40,247 bases of DNA from contig JAAWSG010000017.1 of NCBI GenBank assembly GCA_022801435.1, positions 1 through 40,247 on the forward strand, written 5' to 3'. The position numbers and the translations under genes were made by a program. Origin of the DNA: Lawsonibacter sp. (GTDB taxonomy: Bacteria > Bacillota > Clostridia > Oscillospirales > Oscillospiraceae). The notes beneath the pieces are model-generated. The model was not told the origin of the DNA and searched no databases. It saw only the letters and a program-made list of their open reading frames with translations. This document shows, piece after piece, positions 25,143 to 33,552 of the stretch. The first letter of the stretch is position 1, and each line of letters starts with the position of its first letter.

Positions 25143-25907
25143 TCACCGGCTCCGCCGCCACAGCCAGCCCGCCGCGTTCCCAACCAGAGCGGGGAGGCTG
25201 GACATCAGGCAGAGGAACAGGGCGCTGGCGTTATAGAGCGCAAACACCATGGGCAGATAACACAGGGCCAGGGCCAGGGGGTAGAGGGGACACAGGCCCT
25301 GACGCTTCCCCAGGGAGAGGCCGGAGCAGAACCCCGCAGCCGGGAGAATGAGGCAGGGCAGGAGCAGGCCGGACAGCACGGGCACATCTATCCAGCCGCC
25401 GTTCAGCTCCCGCTCCGCCCACCGCAGCAGCACCGGCAGGACGTCGCACAGGATCAGCGCAAAGGGCAGATAGGGCAGGGTCTCCCGCCATTTCAGGGGG
25501 GAGGGTCCGGGGGCCAGGCCCAGCAGGGCGCGCAGCTGTCGTATCTCCGCATACCAGCCGATCCACCGCCCCGTCCAGATCAGGGCGTACAGCAGGGCAA
25601 GCGCGCCTTCCAGCAGCAGCAGCGCCTGCCAGTCCCACACGGACCAGAACTGAGCCGCCAGCAGGAGAAACAGGGCGGAGGTGACCGCAAAATGGAGCCC
25701 GGAGTGCAGCAGCAGAGTTCTCCCGTCATCGGCAAAGGGCAGGGTAGCCACCCCCGCCGCCCCTCCCAGCGCGGCGCACAGCAGGCACACCAGAGGAGGG
25801 GCCCCTCGGGTGCTCATCAGACAGGGGACCAAAATCACCCCGGCCAACAGACCCAGGGCGCTCCCGGTCAGAATCCGGACCAGCCAGGTCCGTTTAGTTG
25901 TCTCCAT
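25143..25907 (-). CDS. Polytopic membrane protein paired with LytTR regulator (DUF3021-like N-terminal half)
   Basis: This 254-aa membrane protein has about eight hydrophobic helices. The first four (to about residue 115) resemble DUF3021, the membrane partner often encoded after LytTR regulators, including a WDWQ-like segment. The remaining four are an extra half I cannot assign, making it longer than the usual DUF3021 protein of about 140 aa. Its start overlaps the LytTR gene by 14 bp, so the two are co-translated. It probably senses a signal and controls LytTR activity (inference from the pair). Confidence 0.7.
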   Translation of the reverse strand: METTKRTWLVRILTGSALGLLAGVILVPCLMSTRGAPPLVCLLCAALGGAAGVATLPFADDGRTLLLHSGLHFAVTSALFLLLAAQFWSVWDWQALLLLEGALALLYALIWTGRWIGWYAEIRQLRALLGLAPGPSPLKWRETLPYLPFALILCDVLPVLLRWAERELNGGWIDVPVLSGLLLPCLILPAAGFCSGLSLGKRQGLCPLYPLALALCYLPMVFALYNASALFLCLMSSLPALVGNAAGWLWRRSR

Positions 25908-26355
25908 TTTGGTTCCTCCTCCCCAGATGCAGGGTCTCCTTGATTTTTTTCACATACCGCCGGGAGACATAGGTCTGTATCCCGCCGTCCAGGGTCATCC
26001 GGATGGTCCCCGACAGGGACAGGTCCAGACTGGTGACCCGGTCCAGATTGACAATTTCACCGCTGGAGATGCGGGCGAAGCGGGTCCGGTCCAGCCGCTC
26101 CTCCAGCTCGTACAGGCGCAGGCGGACGGGGTAGACCTCCTGGCCGGTCTGGGCGGACACCCCCTTGCCGTCGGTGTAGAAGCGAAGAAAACTCTCCTGG
26201 GGCAGCAGGAGCACCTCCTCCCCCCGGCGCACCGGGATGGGACCCAGAGCCATCGCCCGGAGACGCTGAGCCAGCTCCAGCAGCGCGCCGGTCTCCTCCC
26301 CCGTCAGAATGACCGCCTTGGGCTCCTGGCGGCCGGGCTCGATTCGGATCTCCAC
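25894..26355 (-). CDS. LytTR-domain DNA-binding transcriptional regulator
   Basis: This cytoplasmic regulator (153 aa) has no receiver domain. The N-terminal part is EIRIEPGRQEPKAVIL..., and the C-terminal LytTR domain spans about residues 50-145: YTDGKGVSAQTGQEVYPVR, LEERLDRTRFARISSGEIVNLDRV, and SRRYVKKIKETL at the end. A GTG start at 26355 is preferred over TTG 26361 because GGGGAGG lies 9 nt before GTG and only 3 nt before TTG. It leads a two-gene operon with the membrane partner, the common LytTR-DUF3021 arrangement, and is probably autoregulated. Confidence 0.88.
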   Translation of the reverse strand: MEIRIEPGRQEPKAVILTGEETGALLELAQRLRAMALGPIPVRRGEEVLLLPQESFLRFYTDGKGVSAQTGQEVYPVRLRLYELEERLDRTRFARISSGEIVNLDRVTSLDLSLSGTIRMTLDGGIQTYVSRRYVKKIKETLHLGRRNQNGDN

Positions 26356-26386
26356 TTCCAACGGCCTCCCCTCCTCTCCTGCCCTG

Positions 26387-26415
26387 AGTATACCCGCCTT
26401 CCGTCCCGCTGTCCA
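26387..26415 (-). promoter_or_regulatory. Promoter of the LytTR-membrane protein pair
   Basis: Minus-strand TGGACA (26415-26410), 17-bp spacer, TATACT (26392-26387). Confidence 0.65.
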
Positions 26416-26455
26416 GCCGTTTGAGACGGACGGTCATTTTTTCCTGACAGGCGGT

Positions 26456-26490
26456 TAAAAAATCTCCCCTCCGGGCGGGCCGGAGGGGAG
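26456..26490 (-). terminator. Intrinsic terminator after the S-layer-homology gene
   Basis: An 11-bp GC-rich stem (26464-26474 with 26480-26490) is followed on the minus strand by ATTTTTTAACC. Confidence 0.9.
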
Positions 26491-26498
26491 GCTTTTGT

Positions 26499-28922
26499 TT
26501 ATTTGGCTTCGATGACCCGGACCTGGTGGCCGATGGGGTCCACGTAGAGGGTCATATTGTCGCTGTAGGCCAGGCAGGCGTCCAGACGCTCCGCCCCGGT
26601 GGCCTGGCTGAACCAGATGTCGCTCTCCAGGTAGCTGCCGCTCCGGAAGCACTCCACATTGTCCGCGACCCGGTAGGACTGGTTGTTCACGTTCACATAG
26701 TATTGGCCGTCCCGCTCAAAGAAGGCGCGGCGCTGAACATTTTTCACCTCGGTCAGCTTTACCGAGCTGGCAATGACCACATCCTTGTTCTGCCCCGGGC
26801 CGGAAACCACGCCCACAACGTCTCCCGACTTGCCGTTATAGCCGCCGTAGGTGCCGAACTCGATGGTCCCGCTGCCCCGGACCAGCTTCCAGCTCTGAGC
26901 CTGCTGGTACTCCGTGTGGGTCTTGGGTATGGTCATGGGTTTTCCATCATCGTCATACCGCTGGTTTCCATCAGCGTCCAAAACGGGGAGGCGTATCTCG
27001 TTGCCGTTTTCGTCCTTGTCCACCACTTCGTAGGGGCGGGAGTCCAGCACGGAGACGATGATGCCGTACTCGTAGGCGTTGCCCGTCACCGCGTCCAGCA
27101 CGATGAAGTCCACCGCGTTGGAACTGTTCAGCCGGTAGGCGGCGATATCGCTCTTGTCAATGGCGCTGTGCCCCAGCTGGTCCAGAGAGATGGGGGTCAT
27201 CACGCCGTCGGGGGTCTGCTCAAAGACGCGCACCCCGGCGCTGACCGTATAGTTCCCCAGCTTCATCTCGTCCGGCAGGAAGGAACCGGAGGCGTGGGCG
27301 GAGGAGAACCGGGCGGCGTGGAGTCCGTCCTTATCGGCGGAGTAGGTGACCAGGCGGTTGGACAGGCTGTCGCTGAGCCCTGTGACGGACAGGGTCATGG
27401 TCCCGCCGTTGGGGAGGAACAGCTCGGCGCTCTTTCCGTTGATGAAGCCTATGGCGGTGGAGCGCAGGCCGGAATCCTCGCTGGCCATACCCGCCACCTT
27501 GCCGTCGGCGGTGAGGAGGAGCAGGACCTTATCCCCCATATTAAAGTTCTGGATGGAGTCCCAGGCGCTCTCCAGCACGTCGAACTTGGTGCCGTGGACG
27601 GTGATGGAGGTGGGGGTGCGGGTGTTGGGGGAGGCGTCCCAGTAGACGCAGGGGAGGCGCAGGTCGGAGGCGATCAGGGTGTTGGTCAGCTTGTCATAGG
27701 TGACCACGTCATAGGGCCGGATGTAGGACAGGCCCACCTGCTCCCGGTTCTTGATGACGTTGAAGCTGTCCGCCCCGCCGGTGAGCTGGTGGAAGGTGGC
27801 GGCGGAGATCCGGCCCATGACGACTACCGCGTCCGCCTCGATGCTGGTGGTGGTGCTGGTGGTGTAGACAGCGACCACTTTGCCCCGCTCGGTGTACAGG
27901 GTGAGCTGGGTCCCGGCGTACAGGCTGGTGTAGCTGTCCAGATAGCTCTTGCCCTCAGCGCTGTCTCCAGTATAGACCGGGGTGGTGCTGTCGATGGTGT
28001 ACTGCTTGCTCCGGTCCTTGACCCCGCTGGACTGGGCGTTCTCAGCCAGGGTGATGACGGTGGACTCGCTGTCATCGGGGAGGAAGGTGACGATCTCCTT
28101 CTTGTCGTTGAGGATCAGGCTGCCCCGCTTGCCTGTCAGAGCGGAGGGCTTGACCCCCTCGTTCTTGGGCAGGTAAGTCCCGCCGGAGGTGCGGATGGCA
28201 CCCTGCTCCGCCCCGGTGTCCGACTCCACATCCACGGCCAGGAGGATGTTCTCCTTCTCCTCCGAGCCCAGGGTGGTGTAGAACTTGGCGCTGCCCTCGC
28301 CGCCGGTCTTGCAGCTCAGGGCGTTGACGAAGAGCTGGGCGGCCTGGGCCCGGGTGAGGGGGTCCATGTAGCCGCCGCTCAGCCCGTTCAACAGTCCGAT
28401 GGAGCCGGCCAGGTTCATATAGCTCTGGGGCCAGACCGAGCCCGACTGCGCTCCGGTGTAGCCCAGCACCCGGATGAGGATGGTGGCGGCCTGGGCCTGG
28501 GTGATGGGGTCGTCAGGCTTGAACTGGCCGTCGCCCACTCCGGAGACCAGGGGGACCTCCCGCTCGCCGTCCTTCTGGGTGAGGGAGGCGGCCAGGTTCA
28601 CATAGCCCCGGGCCCAGTGGGAGGCGGCGACATCGGAAAAAATGGTCCGGGTGTTGTGGAGGGGGACCTGGTCCTCCTGCTGCATGAAGTTGATGACCAT
28701 GGTGCAGAACTGGGCCCGGGAGAGCACGCCGCCGGGGTCGAAGAGGTTGCCTCCCGTGCCGCTGACCACCCCCGTCAGCCGCAGGATGTCGGCGTTGACG
28801 GCGGTGGCCGGGTCGGTGATGTCGCTGAAGGAGGACTGTACCGCTCCGGAGGGCAGCGTGGTCAGGGAGAGGACCAGCGCTCCGCTCACCAGGACGGAAA
28901 ACAGCCGCTTTGGGGTTTTCAT
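26499..28922 (-). CDS. Secreted S-layer-homology (SLH) domain protein with large uncharacterised C-terminal region
   Basis: This cell-surface protein of 807 aa has a signal peptide (1-27, KTPKRLFSVLVSGALVLSL) and three SLH repeats for attachment to cell-wall polymers: about 32-78, 95-155 and 164-203, each ending in an RAQ/TQA helix. Residues 205-807 are not recognised; they look beta-rich, with repeated segments such as GKVVAVYTTSTTTSIEADAV and a hydrophilic stretch near 680-710. The start at 28922 was chosen because AGGAG lies 10 nt upstream. It follows the MacB-like permease gene by 131 bp without a clear promoter, so co-transcription with the efflux-like operon is likely. A scaffold or wall-spanning role for that system is speculation. 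Confidence 0.85.
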   Translation of the reverse strand: MKTPKRLFSVLVSGALVLSLTTLPSGAVQSSFSDITDPATAVNADILRLTGVVSGTGGNLFDPGGVLSRAQFCTMVINFMQQEDQVPLHNTRTIFSDVAASHWARGYVNLAASLTQKDGEREVPLVSGVGDGQFKPDDPITQAQAATILIRVLGYTGAQSGSVWPQSYMNLAGSIGLLNGLSGGYMDPLTRAQAAQLFVNALSCKTGGEGSAKFYTTLGSEEKENILLAVDVESDTGAEQGAIRTSGGTYLPKNEGVKPSALTGKRGSLILNDKKEIVTFLPDDSESTVITLAENAQSSGVKDRSKQYTIDSTTPVYTGDSAEGKSYLDSYTSLYAGTQLTLYTERGKVVAVYTTSTTTSIEADAVVVMGRISAATFHQLTGGADSFNVIKNREQVGLSYIRPYDVVTYDKLTNTLIASDLRLPCVYWDASPNTRTPTSITVHGTKFDVLESAWDSIQNFNMGDKVLLLLTADGKVAGMASEDSGLRSTAIGFINGKSAELFLPNGGTMTLSVTGLSDSLSNRLVTYSADKDGLHAARFSSAHASGSFLPDEMKLGNYTVSAGVRVFEQTPDGVMTPISLDQLGHSAIDKSDIAAYRLNSSNAVDFIVLDAVTGNAYEYGIIVSVLDSRPYEVVDKDENGNEIRLPVLDADGNQRYDDDGKPMTIPKTHTEYQQAQSWKLVRGSGTIEFGTYGGYNGKSGDVVGVVSGPGQNKDVVIASSVKLTEVKNVQRRAFFERDGQYYVNVNNQSYRVADNVECFRSGSYLESDIWFSQATGAERLDACLAYSDNMTLYVDPIGHQVRVIEAK

Positions 28923-29053
28923 AGTGTTCACACTCCTATTCTTGGGTTGGGGATGGATGACATGGCGGGGAGGGCGGAATGCAATTGCGGACGGCGGAGA
29001 TGATTTGTCCTGTCCGCACAACATCGCAGCCCGCCCCAGGACCCGCGCAGAGT

Positions 29054-30289
29054 TTATTCCGCTCTCAGCGCCTCCACGGGCTGGAGACCGGAGGCCTTCA
29101 CGGCGGGGTACATACCAAAGATGATGCCCAGCACCACCGAGAAGAGGAACGCCCCGGTGACGATCCCCTGGTCGGGCCAGAGGATCATGCCGTCCAGGAG
29201 GAATTTCCCCGCCACCAGGGAGCCCATGCACCCGATGAGGATGCCCAGCACCCCGCCGATGCCGCAGATGACGGCGGCCTCAATCAAAAACTGGGCGATG
29301 ATGGACCGCCGCTCCGCCCCGATGGCCTTGCGGATGCCGATCTCCCGGGTGCGCTCGGTGACGGTGACCAGCATGATGTTCATGATGCCGATGCCCCCCA
29401 CGATGAGGGAGATCGCCGCGATGCCCCCCATGACCATGGTCTGCATCTTCGCGGACTCCTGGGCCTGCTGCTGCCAGTTGTTGTTGGTGTAGGCGTTGCC
29501 ATAGCCCCCCTGCTGGTTGCCGTTCTCGTCCACGGGGAACATCCCGTCCAGAAAGCCCTGGACCCGGGCGGTGACCTCACTGGTGGCGGCGGCGGTGGGG
29601 CATTTGATCTTCCAGCTGCTGATGGTCTGGTTCCGGTTCAGGGTGCGGTTGACGGTGTAGGGGAGGAGGACCACGTTGTCCATCTCCTCCCAGCCCTCCA
29701 CCGCCTTGGATTGGTACCAGCCGATGACCAGATAGGGCAGGCCGTTGATGGTGATGGTCTCCCCCACGGGATCGGTGTAGTTGAACAGCTTTTCCTTGAT
29801 GCCCGAGCCCAGGACGCAGACGTTGTTCTCCTTCTCGATGTCCAGGTAGGACAGCTCCCGCCCGGCGGCCAGCTCGTAGTTGTTGCAGATGCCGTAGGAC
29901 TCGTTGCCCAGCACCACCTGGATCATATCCTCCCACTTCTCCCAGTTCTGGGTGGAGAAGGACTTGCCCCCGTAGCGGATGATCATTTCGCTCCACAGGT
30001 TGATGTTTGGGGAGATGCCCACCACCAGATTGCTGCCCAGGGTGGCCACATAGTCGTTGATCACCTGGTCCATGTCCTGGCCGGTCCAGGAGCTGGCGTT
30101 GACCTCCACCATGTTGTTGCCCATCATTTCCATGTAGGCCATCTGCTGCTTGTTCTGCCCGGCCACCACCGACACCATGATGACCACCGAGGCCACGCCG
30201 ATGATGATGCCCAGCATGGTGAGGAAGGAGCGGGTCTTCTTCATGGCGATGGATTTGAAGGCCATTTTGAAGGCCTGGAACAGATTCAT
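29054..30289 (-). CDS. MacB-like ABC transporter permease (FtsX/MacB_PCD family)
   Basis: This membrane subunit (411 aa) of a type VII (MacB-class) ABC system has an N-terminal helix (residues 20-42, LTMLGIIIGVASVVIMVSVV), a large extracytoplasmic domain (about 45-285), and three C-terminal helices after the signature NIMLVTVTERTREIGIRKAIGA. It ends with the family motif AVKASGLQPVEALR. The external domain includes a low-complexity Gly/Asn/Gln insert (NGNQQGGYGNAYTNNN). Its start overlaps the ATPase gene by 4 bp. With the adaptor upstream, it probably moves peptides, antibiotics or lipids out of the membrane by mechanotransmission. Confidence 0.93.
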   Translation of the reverse strand: MNLFQAFKMAFKSIAMKKTRSFLTMLGIIIGVASVVIMVSVVAGQNKQQMAYMEMMGNNMVEVNASSWTGQDMDQVINDYVATLGSNLVVGISPNINLWSEMIIRYGGKSFSTQNWEKWEDMIQVVLGNESYGICNNYELAAGRELSYLDIEKENNVCVLGSGIKEKLFNYTDPVGETITINGLPYLVIGWYQSKAVEGWEEMDNVVLLPYTVNRTLNRNQTISSWKIKCPTAAATSEVTARVQGFLDGMFPVDENGNQQGGYGNAYTNNNWQQQAQESAKMQTMVMGGIAAISLIVGGIGIMNIMLVTVTERTREIGIRKAIGAERRSIIAQFLIEAAVICGIGGVLGILIGCMGSLVAGKFLLDGMILWPDQGIVTGAFLFSVVLGIIFGMYPAVKASGLQPVEALRAE

Positions 30290-30981
30290 ACCGCCGCCTC
30301 CTTTAAGCTCTCGTCGGAAATGATGCGCCCGTCGGACAGCCGCACCCGTCTCCTGGCCTGGCTGGCGATGCCGTCGTCGTGGGTGATGAGGATGATGGTG
30401 GAGCCCTCGCCGTTCAGCTCCCGGAGGATCTCCAGCACGTGGCGGCCCGTCTTGGAGTCCAGGGCGCCGGTGGGCTCGTCCGCCATGATGATGGGGGGGC
30501 GGGTGGCGATGGCCCGGGCGATAGCCACCCGCTGCTGCTGGCCGCCCGACATCTCACTGGGCCGGTGGTGGGCCCGGTCCGCCATCCCCACCCGGGCCAG
30601 CGCCTCCATGGCCCGGTCCTCCCGGTCGAAGACGGAGATGCCCTGGTATATGAGGGGGAGGGTGACGTTCTCCAGGGCGTCCAGCTCCTGGATCAGATTG
30701 TAGCCCTGGAAGATGAAGCCGATCTCCCGGTTGCGGATGCGGGCCAGCTGCCGGTCGGACAGCTCGGTGACCTGGGTCCCGTCCAGGAGGTAGGTCCCGT
30801 AGGTGGGCACATCCAGACAGCCCAGCACGTTCATCATGGTGGACTTGCCCGAGCCGGACTGCCCCACGATGGCCACGAACTCCCCCCGGTCGATCTGAAG
30901 GGAGACCCCGTCCAGGGCCCGCACCTCGCTCTCCTTCCCCTCGTTGTATATTTTATAGATATCCTGAATCTCAATGAGCAT
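30286..30981 (-). CDS. MacB-like ABC transporter ATP-binding protein
   Basis: This cytoplasmic ATPase (231 aa) pairs with the permease downstream. Walker A GQSGSGKST is at 40-48, the Q-loop in FIFQGYNLI, ABC signature MSGGQ at 144-148, and Walker B IIMADE at 164-169, followed by PTGALDSKTG, typical of LolD/MacB ATPases. The start at 30981 has AAAGGAGG 7 nt upstream; the longer frame to 31002 runs through the ribosome site. It lies 13 bp after the adaptor gene and overlaps the permease by 4 bp. Confidence 0.96.
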   Translation of the reverse strand: MLIEIQDIYKIYNEGKESEVRALDGVSLQIDRGEFVAIVGQSGSGKSTMMNVLGCLDVPTYGTYLLDGTQVTELSDRQLARIRNREIGFIFQGYNLIQELDALENVTLPLIYQGISVFDREDRAMEALARVGMADRAHHRPSEMSGGQQQRVAIARAIATRPPIIMADEPTGALDSKTGRHVLEILRELNGEGSTIILITHDDGIASQARRRVRLSDGRIISDESLKEAAV

Positions 30982-30994
30982 GGCGCAGCCTCCT

Positions 30995-32734
30995 TTAGCC
31001 AATTACCTCAACGCCGACGGTGCTGCCCCCCATGCTCTTCGGGTCGCCCATGCCCCAGCCGCTGAAGACGGTGGTGTCCGCCTCCAGCCCCTCGGTGATC
31101 TCGCAGCTGTAAGTATCCGAAAGGCCGGTGGTCACCGGGACGGGCCAGAAGCCGTCAGAGGGGGCGGGCATGGCGTCCCCCAGAGCGGCGGCGTCCAGCT
31201 CCACCGCGTTGTCCGGCTTGGCGCTTGCCTGGATGAAGACCACGGTGTGGGTCTCACCGTTCACGTCGGTCACCCGCTTGATGCACTGGTTGGGGACCGA
31301 CACGCAGTCCGCGGACTCGGCGGTGACCAGCTTATAGTTCAGCCAGGAGCCGTTGTAGATGGTCCCCATGGAGTTGTCCACCTCCAGCTTGACCGGGTAG
31401 GTGGTGGTTCCGGTCCCCACCTCCCCCTGCATGGCCACGTTGGTGACGGTACCCATGACGGGGTTGCCGCTGTCATCGGTGAGCTCCATGGTCATCCCCG
31501 CCTGGATGAACCCGATGTTCCGGCTGTCCACCTGGATGTCCACGATCATGGTGGTAGTGTTGGAGATGGTGATGGCGGTCTCCCCCTCCTTCACGGCCTG
31601 GCCGGGGGTCAGAGCGCAGGAGAAGACCTGCCCGTCGATGGGGGCCACGGCGTTGAAGTTCTCCAGCCCCTCCTGCGCTTTTCTCAGGTCCTCCTGGGCC
31701 TCGTTGATCTGATCCTGCTTGGCCCGGATGTCCGAGTCGATGGTGGAGGAGCCCAGGTGCAGCAGGGCCTCCCCCACCTCCACGTTGGCGTAGTTGAGCA
31801 GATTCCCCTGGCCGATGACCGGTCCGGAGGCCTTGGCCAGGATGGAGCGGGTCTCATAGAACTCGGTCTGGCCGTTTTTATAGGGGTAGATGTCGGAGCC
31901 GTCGGCGGCGGTGAGCACGGCGGAGGCGTCCATCTCCGCAGTGAGAGTGCCGGGGTTGTCGAAGACGATGACCGCTTCAAAGTGAGCAGCGCCCTCGGGG
32001 GAGATGAAGCTGACCCGGTTGATCTTCTCCACCGTCCCGTCAAAGGACCGCATCACCGCAGGGACCGAGACCTGGACGGGCTGGCCCACATGGATATCCC
32101 CCTCGTAGGCGTAGCTGAAATAGAGGGAGAGCTTCAGCTTCCGGTCGTTGACCAGGGTGGCCACCGGGTCCCCCTTGTTCACGTCCTGGTCGGGCTCGAA
32201 CTCATGCACGTCCTGGAGCTTCCCCGCGAAGGGGGCGCGGACGGTGAGGTTGGCGGCGTCCTCCTGGAGATCGGCCAGGTCCTTGTTCAGGTCGCTGAGC
32301 TTCTCCTGGGCGTTGGTGAGCTTATCCCGGGCGTCCTGGCTGTCGATGGTGTACAGCGGGTCGCCGGCGTAGACGGTCTGGCCCACGGTGACGTAGACCT
32401 CCTCCACCGTGCCGGCGGCGCTGAGGGTGATGGCGGCGGACTCCTTGGGGACCGCGTTGCCGTAGCCCTGGACCACGCTCTGGATGGTGTTGATCTGGGC
32501 GACATCCGTCAGGGGGAACCGGCCCGCGCTGTCCTGGCGGAAGACAATCCACCACATGCCGAAAATGCAGCCGGCCACGATGGCCAGGATGACCGACAGG
32601 GCGATAACGCGCTTGACCACCTTCTTCCGGCCCTTCCCCTTGGGCCTTGCGGGGGGCCTGGGGGGCGCGGGCGGTGTATTTGCAGCCGCCTCCTGAACGG
32701 GAGCGGCGGGCTGAGTATCTTTAACTTCTGGCAT
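30995..32734 (-). CDS. MacA/HlyD-like efflux adaptor with two lipoyl-hairpin units
   Basis: This membrane-anchored adaptor (579 aa) of a MacAB-type system has a Pro/Ala-rich cytoplasmic N-terminus (1-36), one transmembrane helix (about 43-64) and a large external part. Unlike most MacA proteins (about 370-400 aa), it carries two coiled-coil/lipoyl units: VYVTVGQTVYAGDPLYTID with the helix LTNAQEKLSDLNKDLADLQ, and later ANVEVGEALLHLGSS with KQDQINEAQEDLRKAQEGL followed by APIDGQVFSCALTPGQAV. The ATG at 32734 has GGAGG 9 nt upstream. It leads the operon with the ATPase and permease behind a promoter at 32783-32811. Confidence 0.9.
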   Translation of the reverse strand: MPEVKDTQPAAPVQEAAANTPPAPPRPPARPKGKGRKKVVKRVIALSVILAIVAGCIFGMWWIVFRQDSAGRFPLTDVAQINTIQSVVQGYGNAVPKESAAITLSAAGTVEEVYVTVGQTVYAGDPLYTIDSQDARDKLTNAQEKLSDLNKDLADLQEDAANLTVRAPFAGKLQDVHEFEPDQDVNKGDPVATLVNDRKLKLSLYFSYAYEGDIHVGQPVQVSVPAVMRSFDGTVEKINRVSFISPEGAAHFEAVIVFDNPGTLTAEMDASAVLTAADGSDIYPYKNGQTEFYETRSILAKASGPVIGQGNLLNYANVEVGEALLHLGSSTIDSDIRAKQDQINEAQEDLRKAQEGLENFNAVAPIDGQVFSCALTPGQAVKEGETAITISNTTTMIVDIQVDSRNIGFIQAGMTMELTDDSGNPVMGTVTNVAMQGEVGTGTTTYPVKLEVDNSMGTIYNGSWLNYKLVTAESADCVSVPNQCIKRVTDVNGETHTVVFIQASAKPDNAVELDAAALGDAMPAPSDGFWPVPVTTGLSDTYSCEITEGLEADTTVFSGWGMGDPKSMGGSTVGVEVIG

Positions 32735-32782
32735 AGCGGCTTCCTCCTTCTCTGGATGTGCTTGGTATGGATCACATCCTGC

Positions 32783-32811
32783 ATTATATGCCCTTCTGTC
32801 CGGGGTGACAA
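32783..32811 (-). promoter_or_regulatory. Promoter of the MacA-MacB-SLH operon
   Basis: Minus-strand TTGTCA (32811-32806), 17-bp spacer, TATAAT (32788-32783). Confidence 0.75.
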
Positions 32812-32820
32812 CAACAGGGC

Positions 32821-32868
32821 GGTTACAAAATCTTAAAGTTTTCTTAAAAATGGTATTATATTGTAACC
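32821..32868. promoter_or_regulatory. Nested direct and inverted repeats upstream of the MacA promoter
   Basis: GGTTACAA (32821-32828) and TTGTAACC (32861-32868) are perfect inverted repeats. Between them TCTTAAA occurs at 32831 and 32842, 11 bp apart, the layout bound by many OmpR/PhoB-type response regulators. The element starts just upstream of the -35. No two-component gene is in the window. Confidence 0.55.
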
Positions 32869-32958
32869 AGTGCCCGAAACCGTGTCAAGAGTAATAGACG
32901 AAAAAGCGGGGAAGAGGTTCCCTGTCTTTCCGAAAAATTTTGCTGGAAAAGAAAGACA

Positions 32959-32987
32959 GCCGGGGACCAGAGTGACTGGTCCCCGGC
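32959..32987 (-). terminator. Terminator-like hairpin after the 120-aa gene
   Basis: A perfect 12-bp stem (32959-32970 with 32976-32987), 5-nt loop, followed on the minus strand by the U-rich TGTCTTTCTTTTCC. Confidence 0.7.
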
Positions 32988-32994
32988 GGGGGAG

Positions 32995-33357
32995 TCAGGC
33001 GGCCCGGGCGGCGGGCTGTTCCGGCTCCAGCCCCCTGGCCGTCACCCGGCCGGGAGCGGACCTGCGGAAGTCGGTCTGGCTGACCCGCCCGTCCCGCCAC
33101 CGGTAGCGCAGGCGGGCGCGGCCCCGGGTGAGGCAGCGCTCCAGGGCGGCGCGGCACTGCTGGAGGTAGAGCAGGCGGTCGATGGTCTCGTACTCCGCCT
33201 CCACCTCCTCCCCGTACTCCGGGCAGGGCTGGGCGTCCCAGGAGGTCAGCCGGGAGACCGAGCGGGAGAGAAGCAGGGACTGCTGCTGGGCACGGCTGCG
33301 CAGCTGCTCGCGCAGGACCTGGATGGGGTACTCAGGGCTGTTGTTCTTACGTTTCAT
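32995..33357 (-). CDS. Hypothetical protein, Arg-rich, 120 aa
   Basis: I do not recognise this protein. It is strongly basic with many Arg and Gln residues (REQLRSRAQQQSLLLSRSVSRL), an acidic middle (GEEVEAEYETIDRLLYLQQC) and an Ala/Pro-rich tail, with no membrane segment. The N-terminal two-thirds could form helices. AAGGAGG lies 9 nt before the ATG and a hairpin terminator follows. It stands alone, 195 bp after the RHH regulator gene, with the long palindrome at 33401-33503 in its leader. Confidence 0.6.
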   Translation of the reverse strand: MKRKNNSPEYPIQVLREQLRSRAQQQSLLLSRSVSRLTSWDAQPCPEYGEEVEAEYETIDRLLYLQQCRAALERCLTRGRARLRYRWRDGRVSQTDFRRSAPGRVTARGLEPEQPAARAA

Positions 33358-33375
33358 AGTTGGGGCCTCCTTAAA

Positions 33376-33486
33376 TTAAAATAATTTTGGCGTCCCCTTT
33401 TTCAAAACGAAAAAAGGGCATAGTACGACTGCTGCCATATCCATACCCCCTTCATGAGGGTATAGCACAACCATCGTCGTATCCAT
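33376..33486 (-). CDS. Possible 36-codon ORF inside the tandem repeat (doubtful)
   Basis: An open frame from ATG 33486 to TAA 33376 covers both 42-bp repeat units and gives two similar peptide halves (MDTTMVVLYP and MDMAAVVLCP). Two of the base differences between halves are silent (GTT/GTC, GTG/GTA). An AAAAGGA lies only 1 nt before the ATG, too close for normal initiation. A second open frame (33402-33497) also spans the repeat. It may be a leader peptide or no gene at all. Confidence 0.25.
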   Translation of the reverse strand: MDTTMVVLYPHEGGMDMAAVVLCPFFVLKKGTPKLF

Positions 33487-33503
33487 GTCCTTTTCATTTT
33501 GAA
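33401..33503. repeat. 42-bp tandem repeat nested in a 103-bp imperfect palindrome
   Basis: Units at 33416-33457 and 33458-33499 match at about 27 of 42 positions, sharing GGG, ATAG, TATCCAT and TTCAT. The ends TTCAAAACGAAAA (33401) and TTTTCATTTTGAA (to 33503) are complementary with one mismatch, and an inner ATACCC...GGGTAT pair closes a loop at about 33449-33457. The RNA of either strand could form one long hairpin. Confidence 0.6.
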
Positions 33504-33552
33504 CTGTGCGCCTATTATGCCACAAGATGAGGCAAACTGTCAAGAGGAAATT

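Noticed and set aside
33416-33499. CRISPR array
   Set aside because: Only two diverged units with no spacer between them and no cas genes.
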